A stretch of DNA of 64,000 nucleotides from Psychrilyobacter piezotolerans (lineage in GTDB: Bacteria > Fusobacteriota > Fusobacteriia > Fusobacteriales > Fusobacteriaceae). Each line of letters opens with the position of its first letter. Position 1 is the first letter of the stretch. The stretch spans positions 62,001-126,000 of the forward strand of contig NZ_QUAJ01000001.1 in NCBI RefSeq assembly GCF_003391055.1, read 5' to 3'. The notes under the pieces are model-generated. The model worked only from the letters and a program-made list of their open reading frames with translations. It did not search any database and had not been told where the DNA came from. The position numbers and the translations under genes are program-made. Of the stretch, positions 8,904 through 17,282 are shown piece after piece.

Positions 8904-9959
8904 ATGAATTATATTGTTGAAAAGTTACATCTGACCAATGCAGAAGAGGTCAATGAAGTAAGATCATTTTTAGCTGCATTTCAATTAGACTATGAAAAAG
9001 ATATCGATTATACCGTTGTTATCAGAGATTCCAATAAAATTATTGCTACCTGTTCAAAAGCTAAAGATGTTTTAAAAGGATTTGCTGTGGATAATTCACT
9101 GCATGGTGAAGGTATTACAAACCTCCTCATCAAAGCTATCCAGGACAGACTATTTCAAGAGGGAATTTTTCATTCCTTTATCTTTACAAAACCTGCCTAT
9201 GAAACTACTTTTAAATCATTCGGTTATAAGGTTATAGCCAGTGTTGAAGAGGTTACCTTATTAGAGTACGGATTTAACGATATCCATAAAAGTTTGGCTA
9301 CTATGAAAAATTTATACAATATCGACACCACCACTCCTAAAACAGCACTGGTTATGAATTGCAATCCTTTTACCTTGGGACATCGATATCTTATTGAGCA
9401 AGCAAGCTTAAAATCAGAGGAGGTTCTCATATTTATAGTTGAAGAAGATAAATCACTTTTTCCATTTATAGACAGATATCACATGGTAAAAGATGGAGTG
9501 GCAGATCTAAAAAATGTCACAGTTATTCCTGGTGGGAAATATATCATCTCCTCCGCTACCTTCCCTGCATATTTCCTGAGGGAAGAAACTAAGGTTTTAA
9601 GTGCATACACAAAGTTAGATGCTACTGTTTTTTCAGAATATTTTTGTAAACAGTTTAATATAACTAAAAGGATGCTGGGAGAGGAACCCTATTGTCCTGT
9701 CACAAGAAATTATAATGAGTCATTGGTGAATGTCCTGGAAAATCATGGGGTAGAGGTAGAAATTATTCCCAGAAAACGGATCTCTACACCTGAAAATTAT
9801 ATAAGTGCTTCTAAAGTGAGAAACCTTATAAAAAAAGAGGGCAGAGAAGCCTTGGAACATCTGTCAGATTTCATTCCAGCAGTAACACTAAATTATTTAA
9901 GATCGGAGGAGGGTAAGGAAGTAATTAAGAAAATTATAAATTCTAATACTCCCCATTAA
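8904..9959 (+). CDS. citC: [citrate (pro-3S)-lyase] ligase CitC (351 aa)
   Basis: Acetylates the CoA-like prosthetic group of the citrate lyase acyl carrier protein, using acetate and ATP, and so switches citrate lyase on. An N-terminal GNAT-like segment (about 30-130) is followed by a nucleotidyltransferase domain with the NPFTLGHRYLIE signature (the T/HxGH motif) and a C-terminal SASKVRNLI motif that replaces ISTTxxR. I chose the ATG at 8904 because AAGGGG precedes it by nine bases; the ATG at 8865 has no binding site. First gene of citC-citX-citG. The lyase subunits citDEF are not nearby and must be elsewhere if the system works. Confidence 0.93.
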   Translation: MNYIVEKLHLTNAEEVNEVRSFLAAFQLDYEKDIDYTVVIRDSNKIIATCSKAKDVLKGFAVDNSLHGEGITNLLIKAIQDRLFQEGIFHSFIFTKPAYETTFKSFGYKVIASVEEVTLLEYGFNDIHKSLATMKNLYNIDTTTPKTALVMNCNPFTLGHRYLIEQASLKSEEVLIFIVEEDKSLFPFIDRYHMVKDGVADLKNVTVIPGGKYIISSATFPAYFLREETKVLSAYTKLDATVFSEYFCKQFNITKRMLGEEPYCPVTRNYNESLVNVLENHGVEVEIIPRKRISTPENYISASKVRNLIKKEGREALEHLSDFIPAVTLNYLRSEEGKEVIKKIINSNTPH

Positions 9960-9964
9960 TCATT

Positions 9965-10486
9965 ATGATAAACCCAATGGATATCTTAGATGCCAGAGAA
10001 AATCGCGCTTATTTACAGGAGGAATTAATAAAAAAGTTTAACCTTCCCCTCCTTGTAATCCGGGCTAACTACCCGGGAATAGATAAAAATAATGAAGTAA
10101 CTAAATATATTATAGAAATAATGTATGAGACAATATTATCCTATATTTCCCCTATTAATATAAAAAAAATAGATTCCTTTGAAGGGATTGTCTACCTTTT
10201 AAGTATTGATACTTCTCCTGCTGTGTTAAAAAAGAGTGCAGTGGATATGGAAACTACCCACCCCTTGGGAAGACTGGTAGATATCGATATCTTAGACCTG
10301 AATAATCATACTTTGAGCCGTACCGACCTGGGATCTCCTCCCAGAAGGTGCTTTATTTGTTCCAGCCCGGCCCATAACTGTGTAAGAAGTAAAAAACATA
10401 GTTTAGAGGAAATTTTGAAACATATAGAAAATAAGGTTTCAGATTATAAAAATTTAACTGCAGATCACACAGACAGATACAAATAA
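9965..10486 (+). CDS. citX: holo-citrate lyase synthase CitX (173 aa)
   Basis: Transfers phosphoribosyl-dephospho-CoA (the prosthetic group) to apo-citrate lyase acyl carrier protein. Family motifs: DILDARENRAYLQEEL at the N terminus, HPLGRLVDIDILD in the middle and the cysteine-rich RRCFICSSPAHNCVRSKKH near the C terminus. Length is usual. It starts five bases after the citC stop without a clear ribosome binding site, which suggests coupled translation; an in-frame ATG at 9977 (MDILDARE) is a possible alternative start. Confidence 0.9.
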   Translation: MINPMDILDARENRAYLQEELIKKFNLPLLVIRANYPGIDKNNEVTKYIIEIMYETILSYISPINIKKIDSFEGIVYLLSIDTSPAVLKKSAVDMETTHPLGRLVDIDILDLNNHTLSRTDLGSPPRRCFICSSPAHNCVRSKKHSLEEILKHIENKVSDYKNLTADHTDRYK

Positions 10487-10490
10487 AAAA

Positions 10491-10505
10491 GCAGCGTGAC
10501 GCTGC
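10491..10505 (+). other. small hairpin between citX and citG
   Basis: GCAGCG-TGA-CGCTGC forms a perfect 6-bp stem just before the citG ribosome binding site (AAGGAG). There is no T tract, so it is more likely an mRNA stability or translation element than a terminator. Confidence 0.5.
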
Positions 10506-10521
10506 ACCCAAGGAGTTAAAA

Positions 10522-11376
10522 ATGTATAACGACATAATATTTAAATTAGGTGAATTCGCCACTGAAGCTATGATCTATGAGGTCTCTTGTTTCCCTTCCT
10601 TTGGTTTGGTTTCCCCTGTATCTTCTGGAAGTCATACAGATATGGATTATTTTACCTTCATAGACAGCACCACTGCCCTAAACAGGTATTTTTTAGAAAT
10701 GGCTTCTGCTGGATATTCCAACGACCCTATTAATGAGATATTTTCCAATGCCAGGAAAATCGGTGAAAAAGCTGAGAAAGCCATGTACATTAAAACTAAG
10801 GGGGTAAACACACACAAAGGGATGATCTTTGTTTTAGGTCTGGGGATCACTGCCAGCAGCAAAATTTTATATGATGGTGGAGATTTTAACGAGATCTCTA
10901 AGCTGATAAAAGATATGACCACTGGTATAGTAGAGAGTGAACTGAAAAACCTGAATACTAAAACTGACCTTACCCATGGGGAGAAAATTTTTTTAGAATA
11001 TGGAATCAGCGGGGTTCGTGGAGAAGCTGAGATGGGATTCCCCATAGTCTTCGACTATGCCTTAGGCCTCTATGATTCTACCAAGGAATTAGGACAAAAT
11101 AATCGTTTAGTCCAGGCGCTTTTAGGAATTATGAGCCGGTGTAAAGATACTACCATCCTTCATAGGCATGATTATGAGACCCTCCTAAATTTACAAAAAA
11201 ACTCTGAAAATTTAATAAGTTTAGGAGGATTTAATAATTTAGATAACCTTTCTGAAATTAATAATTTAAATTATCACAATGAAAAACACGGTATTAGTCC
11301 CGGAGGGTGTGCAGACCTGCTGGCTTTAACTGTTTTTCTCAGTAAACTAAAGGAGTCATTTTTTCCTCTTAAATAA
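10522..11376 (+). CDS. citG: triphosphoribosyl-dephospho-CoA synthase CitG (284 aa)
   Basis: Makes 2'-(5''-triphosphoribosyl)-3'-dephospho-CoA from ATP and dephospho-CoA, the precursor that CitX attaches to citrate lyase. Family signatures: SPVSSGSHTDMDYFTF near residue 35, GVNTHKGMIFVLG, THGEKIFLEYGISGVRGEA, and DTTILHRHDYETL followed by SPGGCADLLALT. Length fits. A good AAGGAG lies eight bases upstream. In some bacteria citX and citG are fused; here they are separate, 35 bases apart. A terminator follows at 11533-11564. Confidence 0.93.
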   Translation: MYNDIIFKLGEFATEAMIYEVSCFPSFGLVSPVSSGSHTDMDYFTFIDSTTALNRYFLEMASAGYSNDPINEIFSNARKIGEKAEKAMYIKTKGVNTHKGMIFVLGLGITASSKILYDGGDFNEISKLIKDMTTGIVESELKNLNTKTDLTHGEKIFLEYGISGVRGEAEMGFPIVFDYALGLYDSTKELGQNNRLVQALLGIMSRCKDTTILHRHDYETLLNLQKNSENLISLGGFNNLDNLSEINNLNYHNEKHGISPGGCADLLALTVFLSKLKESFFPLK

Positions 11377-11685
11377 AATAAATAAATTTAAGTTGCAATT
11401 ATTAAAAAAAATTAATATAATGACTTAAGAAATAAATATTCTTTCCCTAGTAATAATCTTATTTCTTGTTTGGACTCCCACAATATTTTTCTTCCCTAGT
11501 TAAATTATTGTAATATGGTGAGTCCAAACTAAAAAAAAACCATACTTTTCAGTGTGGTTTTTTTGTTTATTTATTTATTTTTTAAATTCTTGATTAAAAA
11601 AATCAAATATTATATAATTGTTTATAATCAAAATACCTTATTTTTGTATCTAACTGAAAAAAGGTTTTAAAAGGAGTAATATGAA
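11377..11685 (+). other. intergenic region with a long hairpin after citG
   Basis: GTTTGGACTC at 11468-11477 and GAGTCCAAAC at 11520-11529 are perfect complements, with further pairing inside (CAATATT/AATAT), giving a hairpin of about 60 bases. TTCCCTAGT occurs twice around it (near 11443 and 11492). The terminator at 11533-11564 follows directly. The rest is AT-rich and carries the tcdA promoter, which I cannot place with confidence. Confidence 0.55.
11533..11564 (+). terminator. rho-independent terminator after citG
   Basis: AAAACCATAC, six-base loop, GTGTGGTTTT and more T residues; ten pairs with one G-T. Confidence 0.85.
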
Positions 11686-12408
11686 ATGAAACAATTTAGT
11701 AGGCAGTCTCTCCTAATTGGAGAGGAAAATACAAAAAAATTAATAAATTCTTCGGTAATCGTCTTCGGATTAGGTGGTGTCGGTGGATTTACCATAGAAG
11801 GATTAAGCCGTGCAGGTATCGGAACTATAACCTTGGTTGATTTTGATACTGTGGATATCACCAATTTAAACAGACAGCTTATAGCCACACACAGCACTGT
11901 TGGAGAAGAAAAAACAAAGTTATTTAAAGATCGTATCCTGGATATAAATCCTAATGCTGTAGTTAATATCCATAACCTCAGGGTTACACCTGAAAATGCA
12001 AAAACTTTATTTGATCATATTAAATATGATTATATTGTAGATGCCATAGATACAGTTTCTGCTAAATTAGCTTTAATTGAGATCAGTAAAGATAGAAATA
12101 TCCCTATAATCTCTTCTATGGGATTTGGAAATAAATTGGACCCCACAACTATACAAATTTCAGATATCAGTAAAACCAGTGTCTGTCCTTTGGCTCGTAC
12201 TATAAGACAGGAGCTGAAAAAAAGAAGGATAAAAAAAGTTAAAACAGTTTTTTCTACAGAGATTGCCATAAAGCCTAAGAATCCAGATGGTTCCAGGGAA
12301 AAAGCTGTCAATGTAGGGAGTGTCTCCTTTGTTCCTTCAGTAGCAGGGCTTATTATAGCCGGAGAAGTAATTAAAGATCTAATAAAAATTAAACAGGAGT
12401 TGATATAG
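11686..12408 (+). CDS. tcdA: tRNA threonylcarbamoyladenosine dehydratase TcdA (240 aa)
   Basis: ThiF/E1-like enzyme that dehydrates t6A37 of tRNA to the cyclic form (ct6A) with ATP. Start RQSLLIGEENTKKL, nucleotide-binding GLGGVGG (about 27-33), VDFDTVDITNLNRQ, DAIDTVSAKLAL and SVCPLARTIRQELKKR are typical of TcdA/CsdL. The chosen ATG is nine bases after GGAG; an upstream ATG in the same leader reads only Met-Lys-stop. The flavodoxin gene starts at the base after its stop, so the two form an operon. Confidence 0.92.
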   Translation: MKQFSRQSLLIGEENTKKLINSSVIVFGLGGVGGFTIEGLSRAGIGTITLVDFDTVDITNLNRQLIATHSTVGEEKTKLFKDRILDINPNAVVNIHNLRVTPENAKTLFDHIKYDYIVDAIDTVSAKLALIEISKDRNIPIISSMGFGNKLDPTTIQISDISKTSVCPLARTIRQELKKRRIKKVKTVFSTEIAIKPKNPDGSREKAVNVGSVSFVPSVAGLIIAGEVIKDLIKIKQELI

Positions 12409-12909
12409 ATGAAAAAAATAGGATTATTTTATGGAACTACCGGTGGAAGAACTACTGGTGTAGTTGATGAATTTGATTTCAACCTAAGAGATGACGTTGA
12501 AATATTTGATGTAGCCAATGGAATCGAGAAAATAAAAGAATTTGAAAACTTAATCTTAGTTACACCTAGTTATGGATTTGGTGAATTGGAAGCTCACTGG
12601 GAAGCTGTCATAGAGGACTTTAAAAAAATTGATCTTAGTGGCAAAACTTTAGCTCTTGTAGGTTTAGGAAGCCAGACTACATTTGGAGAATCATTTGTGG
12701 GAGCTTTAGAAGTTTTATATAAGATTATCATTAAAAATGGCGGTAAGGTTATTGGATTAACTTCTACAGATGGATATCATTTTGAAGAATGTGAAGCTAT
12801 AGTTGAAGGTAAATTTATGGGATTAGTTTTAGATGAAGAAAATCAAGATGACATGACTCCTGACAGGATCTATGAATGGCTTGAAGTTATTAAATCAGAA
12901 TTTAACTAA
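12409..12909 (+). CDS. flavodoxin (166 aa)
   Basis: Small FMN-binding electron carrier. The phosphate-binding loop is FYGTTGGRTT (residues 8-17, the usual T/SxTGxT region). TPSYGFGELEAHW and LVGLGSQTTFGESF are the two flavin loops, and the insert after residue 110 makes it a long-chain flavodoxin. It starts right behind tcdA, whose 3' end carries its ribosome binding site (GGAG). The partner is unknown; low-potential donors in fermenters include pyruvate:flavodoxin oxidoreductase. Confidence 0.93.
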   Translation: MKKIGLFYGTTGGRTTGVVDEFDFNLRDDVEIFDVANGIEKIKEFENLILVTPSYGFGELEAHWEAVIEDFKKIDLSGKTLALVGLGSQTTFGESFVGALEVLYKIIIKNGGKVIGLTSTDGYHFEECEAIVEGKFMGLVLDEENQDDMTPDRIYEWLEVIKSEFN

Positions 12910-12917
12910 AAAAATTA

Positions 12918-12945
12918 GGGAGGAAAAAATTCCTCCCTTTTTTTT
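12918..12945 (+). terminator. rho-independent terminator after flavodoxin
   Basis: GGGAGGAA, AAAA loop, TTCCTCCC, then eight T residues. Confidence 0.9.
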
Positions 12946-12982
12946 ACCTCGAACCCCTATCTCAATTTAAAGATAATTTTTA

Positions 12983-13011
12983 TTGACAAATAAAGGTCAT
13001 GCAGTTATAAT
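12983..13011 (+). promoter_or_regulatory. consensus sigma-70 promoter of the 68-aa protein gene
   Basis: TTGACA at 12983-12988 and TATAAT at 13006-13011, spaced exactly 17 bases. Both boxes match the consensus fully, implying strong constitutive transcription of the small gene at 13049. Confidence 0.85.
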
Positions 13012-13048
13012 GGTTATATATAAATAAAGATAACCAGGAGGAGTTTTT

Positions 13049-13255
13049 ATGAAAGTTTCATCAAGGAAGAATAAATGGGTATTTGAATTTGACACTATCT
13101 CTATCGTCTGTGGTATTACTAAAGTTAATAATATATACACAGTCTTATTCGAACTGAATGACAAGATTATAAAAATAAATACCAGCGACCTGGATAAAAC
13201 TTTTTTATCTCTAGAAGAATCTTTCAACTCCAACACTATCTCAAATTACAGATAA
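13049..13255 (+). CDS. small uncharacterized protein, 68 aa
   Basis: I do not recognise the family. The gene has a perfect promoter, an AGGAGGAG ribosome binding site seven bases before the ATG, and its own terminator, so it is a real, probably well expressed single gene. The protein (MKVSSRKNKWVFEFDT...) has no signal peptide or membrane segment. It looks like a small beta-rich domain (alternating WVFEFDTISIV, YTVLFELND, KIIKINTSDLD) with an acidic-polar tail. A single cysteine at residue 21 is the only notable reactive residue. Confidence 0.85.
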   Translation: MKVSSRKNKWVFEFDTISIVCGITKVNNIYTVLFELNDKIIKINTSDLDKTFLSLEESFNSNTISNYR

Positions 13256-13280
13256 TCTATAAAAACAGCTTTATGGATTT

Positions 13281-13307
13281 TTGGCGGCTATAAGCCGCCT
13301 TTTTTTA
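13281..13307 (+). terminator. rho-independent terminator of the 68-aa gene
   Basis: GGCGGCT-ATA-AGCCGCC followed by seven T residues; a GC-rich perfect 7-bp stem. Confidence 0.92.
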
Positions 13308-13410
13308 TTTCAAATTTATGATATAATATAGGGAATATAAAATCATCAATTTGAAAAGATAGCACTATTGTAAAAAAAATTATTAGATAACTTAATTTGA
13401 AAGGAAATTT

Positions 13411-14187
13411 ATGAAAGTATCAATACTAGGGAGCGGAAGTTCTGGAAATTCTATTTTTGTCGAGGTAGATAAGGTTAAAATTTTAATCGATGCTGGATTT
13501 AGCGGTAAAAAAATAAAGGAAAAATTAGAAGTTATAGGAGAAGATATCAATGATATTCAGGCACTCCTCATAACCCACGAACACGGAGATCATGTTTTAG
13601 GAGCTGGAATTATCTCCAGGAAATATAAGCTGCCTATCTATATAACCAAGGAAAGTTATAATGCCTGTCAGCATAAATTAGGAAAAATAGAACCTTCGAA
13701 TCTAAATTTTATAGATGGGAAGTTTTATTTAGATAATATATCAATAACCCCATTTGATGTTATGCACGATGCAGAGAGAACTATTGGCTTTTCCGTGGAA
13801 TACATGGAAAAGAAACTTACCTTGGCTACAGACATAGGGCATATAACCAATATTGTGCGGGAGCAGTTTAAAGGCTCTCAAATTGCCATTATTGAGTGTA
13901 ACTACGACTATAATATGCTTATGAATTGTGATTACCCTTGGGATCTAAAATCACGTGTCAAGGGGCGAAATGGGCATCTCTGCAATGAGGACACTGCAAA
14001 ATTTTTGACTGAGTTATATCATGAAGACTTAGAAAAAGTTTATTTGGTTCATGTGAGTAATGACAGTAATTGCTATGATCTGGCTTATAATACTGTGGAA
14101 TTTGAACTGATAAAAAATGATATAAATATCGATCTTGAAATTGTGAGGCAAAATACCGTTACACCTATATATAAATCTAAAAAATAA
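13411..14187 (+). CDS. WalJ/YycJ-like metallo-beta-lactamase-fold hydrolase (258 aa)
   Basis: Metal-dependent hydrolase related to WalJ (YycJ) of Firmicutes. The start MKVSILGSGSSGNS is diagnostic of the group; the metal site is THEHGDHV (HxHxDH), with later ligands in FDVMHD, LATDIGH and a C-terminal VHVSND. The HLCNED segment is also typical. Firmicute relatives sit beside the WalRK two-component genes; none occur here, so the function (suggested link to DNA replication or cell wall control) cannot be carried over safely. AAAGGAAA precedes the ATG. A kilobase of repeats follows. Confidence 0.9.
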   Translation: MKVSILGSGSSGNSIFVEVDKVKILIDAGFSGKKIKEKLEVIGEDINDIQALLITHEHGDHVLGAGIISRKYKLPIYITKESYNACQHKLGKIEPSNLNFIDGKFYLDNISITPFDVMHDAERTIGFSVEYMEKKLTLATDIGHITNIVREQFKGSQIAIIECNYDYNMLMNCDYPWDLKSRVKGRNGHLCNEDTAKFLTELYHEDLEKVYLVHVSNDSNCYDLAYNTVEFELIKNDINIDLEIVRQNTVTPIYKSKK

Positions 14188-14440
14188 CCACCAATGGTAC
14201 CAAAGAGATACAATTTTAAAAAAAATAAGAAGAATAGAACACGGATGTATAAATACATACACGGAAGAAACTTTGATGATCGCAGGATATGATGATAAAT
14301 TCGTGTAATTTGTGACAAAAAAGATAAAAAAATTATATCAGCGATAATCAGAGCTATTATCAGATTTGATCCGCGTGCTATAGATTAGTGTAAATTGGTG
14401 GCAAAAAAGTCAGATTCTAGTCAGTGTCAAAGAAAGAAGG

Positions 14441-14702
14441 TTCTAAAGATTCCATCTTTAATACGGGTCTGTTTCGATTCACGAATATTAAAATTAGATG
14501 TAAATAGATCTAATTTTAAATGTGATTGACACAAGAAATAGACGAAAGAAAGTCAAGAAGGTTTATACCCGCAAGGGGCATCACCAAAATACTAGTAGTT
14601 TACTCTGTAAACATAGACTTTTGAGAAAATTGTCTTAGTGAGTAAGTCACGATCGTCATTGTAGGAAAAGTACTGCTGAAGCTCAACGACTATAAACTTC
14701 AG
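14441..14702 (+). repeat. structured dispersed element, copy 1
   Basis: Hairpin A: TAAAGAT-TCC-ATCTTTA (14444-14460), then ATACGG. Hairpin B: GTCTGTTTC pairs with GAAATAGAC further on. Hairpin C: GTTTAC-TCT-GTAAAC (14598-14612). The end carries CTGAAG...CTTCAG (14676-14702) around ACGACTATAAA. The same parts recur at 14871, 24150, 24470, 30870 and 32395 with compensating base changes. Confidence 0.75.
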
Positions 14703-14870
14703 ATTTTAAACCAAGAAAAATATTATCTCTTAGTGAGCTCTCTAGCTTTTCCTTTGTGAGCTTAGTGTAAAGGTTTTGGTTTTAATAATCAGAGCTATGA
14801 TCAAATTTGATCCGTGTGCTATGGTTTAGATATTTTTTAGTGTAAATATGTGTAATTTGTGCCAAAGAAG

Positions 14871-15025
14871 GTTCTAAAGGTTTCGCCTTTAATACGAGTC
14901 ACTTTTTCTCTGTAGCAAAAAAAAGTAACCAAAAAGTGCTAGAAGTTTACAATTGTCTTAGCTAAGTAAGTCACAATCGTTGTTGTAGAAACAGTACAGC
15001 TGAAGTTGGACGACTATAAACTTCA
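14871..15025 (+). repeat. structured dispersed element, copy 2 (shortened)
   Basis: Hairpin A: TAAAGG-loop-CCTTTA (14875-14891), followed by ATACGAGTC. Hairpin B: GTCACTTTTT against AAAAAAGTAAC. It ends with TGAAG...CTTCA around ACGACTATAAA at 15001-15025. Part C seen in copy 1 is missing. Confidence 0.7.
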
Positions 15026-15206
15026 TTTTTATAATCTAAAGAAAAGTCAGAACTTAGTCTACAGGAATGCTGACATTGTAACTTCATAACAACCTCATGC
15101 AACTGACTAAGTTCAACTACAGAGTTATATTCATAACTCTAAGTTTCAGTTATGCGTCAAAGAAAGAAGGTTATAACTAAGAAAAATGAAAAGATAGGAG
15201 GAAAAT

Positions 15207-15791
15207 ATGAAAATTAACAATTTATGGGAAGAACTCAATTTTGAGATAAATACCTGTAAGGTTTTTAAAAAAAGCGAAAAAGACAGTAAAGTATTGTTAG
15301 GAGGGGGAAATAGAAATTCTAACCTTTTATTTATAGGGGATGATCCCAGTCTTTTTGAGGATGAAAACCTGAGAGTTGCTCCTAACAGCAGCGGTGCATT
15401 TTTTAAAAATCTATATGAATTGGTCGATCTGCCACCTGAGGAATTTTATCTTACCAATATTGTAAAATGCAGTTTGCGATTAAAGGACCTTTCCCAGGAG
15501 GAGAAGAAGATCTATGCAGATGTTTTGGATATGCAGATTGCCCTTCTAAATCCTAAAGTAATAGTTACCCTGGGTCAGGAAGTCAGCCGGTTTTTACTGA
15601 GGGATAATACATTAAAAATTTCTGAAATTCGTGGAAAAACCTATGATTGGGATGGGGGAATCAAGGTAAATCCTATCTATGATCCTAATTTTTTAATCAG
15701 AAACAGTGACAAAAAAAAGGGCAGCCCAAAATGGCTCACTTGGAAAGATATGGAGGAGATCAAAAAATTCATGGAAAATACCCATGGATAA
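15207..15791 (+). CDS. divergent uracil-DNA glycosylase superfamily protein (194 aa)
   Basis: Fold of the family 4/5-like uracil-DNA glycosylases: LLFIGDDPSLFED replaces the usual IGEAPGxxED, and YLTNIVKC, NPKVIVTLG and a C-terminal NPIYDPNFLIR follow in order. Two features are off: the YHP histidine of active enzymes is an aspartate (YDP), and only two of the four cysteines that hold the Fe-S cluster remain (INTCKVF and VKCSL). It may lack glycosylase activity or use other residues. The ATG follows AGGAGG. Its last eight bases overlap the next gene. Confidence 0.8.
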   Translation: MKINNLWEELNFEINTCKVFKKSEKDSKVLLGGGNRNSNLLFIGDDPSLFEDENLRVAPNSSGAFFKNLYELVDLPPEEFYLTNIVKCSLRLKDLSQEEKKIYADVLDMQIALLNPKVIVTLGQEVSRFLLRDNTLKISEIRGKTYDWDGGIKVNPIYDPNFLIRNSDKKKGSPKWLTWKDMEEIKKFMENTHG

Positions 15792-16335
15792 AAAACAAAT
15801 AAGATCTGAAGTTTTAAAAAAAAGAAATAACCTCTCTAAGGAATTCATAAAAAAATATTCTGAAGAAGTTTTTAATATACTTATAAATTCTTCCATCTAT
15901 GCAGATGCTCACGTTATCATGTCCTATATGAGTTTTGGAGGAGAGATCGACACTAATTTTATAAACAACCATATTTTAAAAAGTGGAAAGACTCTAATCC
16001 TTCCAAAAATGATGGAAGATGGCGGGTTGGCAGGAGTTATCTATGATGATTCTAAAAAATTTAATGATGATAATTCATTTAAAATCAAAGAGATAGACGG
16101 GACTCATGCAGATATTAAAAAAATAGATCTGATTATCATTCCGGGATTAGCCTTTGATCTAAATGGCAGCCGTATAGGATTCGGGAAGGGGTACTATGAT
16201 AAATTTTTAGAAAATTATTCCGGCCTTATCGTAGCCCCCCACTACGACTTTCAACTATATGAAAACATTCCCTCTGAATCCCACGATAAAAAAATAAATT
16301 ATTTACTGGGAGGCTCTCTAAAAATTGTTAAATAA
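15784..16335 (+). CDS. 5-formyltetrahydrofolate cyclo-ligase (183 aa)
   Basis: Converts 5-formyl-THF to 5,10-methenyl-THF with ATP (MTHFS/YgfA family). Typical parts: MDKKQIRSEVLKKRNNLS at the start, SYMSFGGEIDT, and the signature SRIGFGKGYYDKFL followed by PHYDFQL. I start at the ATG at 15784, overlapping the glycosylase stop (ATGGATAA), because the protein then has the usual family length and N terminus; an upstream in-frame ATG lies inside the preceding gene. Confidence 0.92.
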   Translation: MDKKQIRSEVLKKRNNLSKEFIKKYSEEVFNILINSSIYADAHVIMSYMSFGGEIDTNFINNHILKSGKTLILPKMMEDGGLAGVIYDDSKKFNDDNSFKIKEIDGTHADIKKIDLIIIPGLAFDLNGSRIGFGKGYYDKFLENYSGLIVAPHYDFQLYENIPSESHDKKINYLLGGSLKIVK

Positions 16336-16339
16336 AAAA

Positions 16340-16366
16340 ACTCAAGGATGTCCTTGAGTTTTTTTA
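16340..16366. terminator. bidirectional terminator between convergent genes
   Basis: A-tract, ACTCAAGGA-TG-TCCTTGAGT, T-tract. It can end both the folate gene (+) and the chaperone gene (-). Confidence 0.9.
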
Positions 16367-16367
16367 C

Positions 16368-17270
16368 TTAACTTTCCTTTTTTCCTTCGATTTCAACTTT
16401 TTCTTTTTCCAGCTTTTTAGCTTCCACTTCTGCTTTCTTTTTTTCTTCCAACTCTTTTAGATATTTTTCTGCACTTATTTTTTTTATGGAAATAAGTTTT
16501 TCCCCTAGTTTAAATTCATCGTATTCCTCCTCTCCTTCCTTTACTTCCTTACTTCCCTTTGGAATTCTATAATAATATTCTACCTTCATCTTATTGGCAC
16601 CCTTTGAAATCTTATTTAACTCTGTAATAGAATCTAAATAATTCTCTCTCATAGCCTTTCCCACCAATAAATCTTCTGTTTTTAATTTTTTCATATTTTC
16701 ATAATAGGTTACCTTATAAACAACATCCAAGGCTGTTGTTCCTGTATTTGTTATCTTAGATACAAAATATGCCTTTTCCTTATCGGTAACAACCTGAAAG
16801 TCCTCAAAAATCCCCCCATACTCTAATTTACCCCTATAACCATATACTGTGGAAACCAGTATATGAATTATATCTATATTAACTCCTGCCTTACTCTCAT
16901 CTTTTTCACTATTATCATATTTTTTTACCGGCAATTCTTCAAATACCAGATGGCTTCTATACTCTCCATCCACCAGACCCTGAGGAGGTCTGGCAGCCAT
17001 CCTAATTGTTTTTTTACTATTGGGTTTAAGATAAACCAGCTTAGGATATACTATGATCCAGTCTCCCATATAGAGATCCTTGGTCTTCTGATCTTCAGGT
17101 CTCTGGGAATAAATTTTTATTTTTTTTAATTTATTGGTATCATTCCTCAGATAAATTTTCTGGGTTCCAGGTCTGTTTAAACTGACTTTTTGAACTTGAG
17201 GACCTACCTGGAAATTAGCATACAGCATTGAAATCATCAATAAGTATATGGATACTATTATTCTTTTCAT
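16368..17270 (-). CDS. PapD-like periplasmic pilus chaperone with long charged tail (about 300 aa)
   Basis: A signal peptide (KRIIVSIYLLMISMLYA) precedes an Ig-like domain built like the first domain of pilus chaperones: FQVGPQVQKVSLNRPGTQ, KIYLRNDTN, WIIVYPKLVYLKPNSKKTIR and GEYRSHLVFEELP. A second beta-rich part (about 125-235) follows. The last 50 residues are an unusual lysine/glutamate-rich helix absent from standard chaperones of about 230 aa. Start is ambiguous: ATGs at 17273 and 17270 both follow AGGTGG; I use 17270 for spacing. It starts next to the usher stop and closes the locus. It should hold subunits in the periplasm and hand them to the usher. Confidence 0.78.
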   Translation of the reverse strand: MKRIIVSIYLLMISMLYANFQVGPQVQKVSLNRPGTQKIYLRNDTNKLKKIKIYSQRPEDQKTKDLYMGDWIIVYPKLVYLKPNSKKTIRMAARPPQGLVDGEYRSHLVFEELPVKKYDNSEKDESKAGVNIDIIHILVSTVYGYRGKLEYGGIFEDFQVVTDKEKAYFVSKITNTGTTALDVVYKVTYYENMKKLKTEDLLVGKAMRENYLDSITELNKISKGANKMKVEYYYRIPKGSKEVKEGEEEYDEFKLGEKLISIKKISAEKYLKELEEKKKAEVEAKKLEKEKVEIEGKKES

Positions 17271-17282
17271 CATTAACACCAC

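Larger units (their letters stand above)
14188..15206 (+). repeat. kilobase intergenic region of dispersed repeats, no gene
   Basis: No coding potential; frames are short. Two repeat types alternate. One resembles the widespread 'cacgga...cgtgtaat' type (near 14235-14410 and 14785-14865, each with ATCAGAGCTAT..ATCA.ATTTGATCCG). The other is the structured element described at 14441-14702 and 14871-15025. A third partial copy of the lead-in (CGTCAAAGAAAGAAGGTTAT) occurs near 15155. Confidence 0.75.

Noticed and set aside
14188-15206. CRISPR array or decayed insertion sequence in the repeat-rich gap
   Set aside because: Repeats are few, unevenly spaced and structured; no regular spacers, no cas genes, no transposase fragments in any frame.
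15706-15783. Earlier start for the formyl-THF cyclo-ligase
   Set aside because: It would add 26 residues encoded inside the glycosylase gene; the ATG at 15784 gives the standard N terminus.
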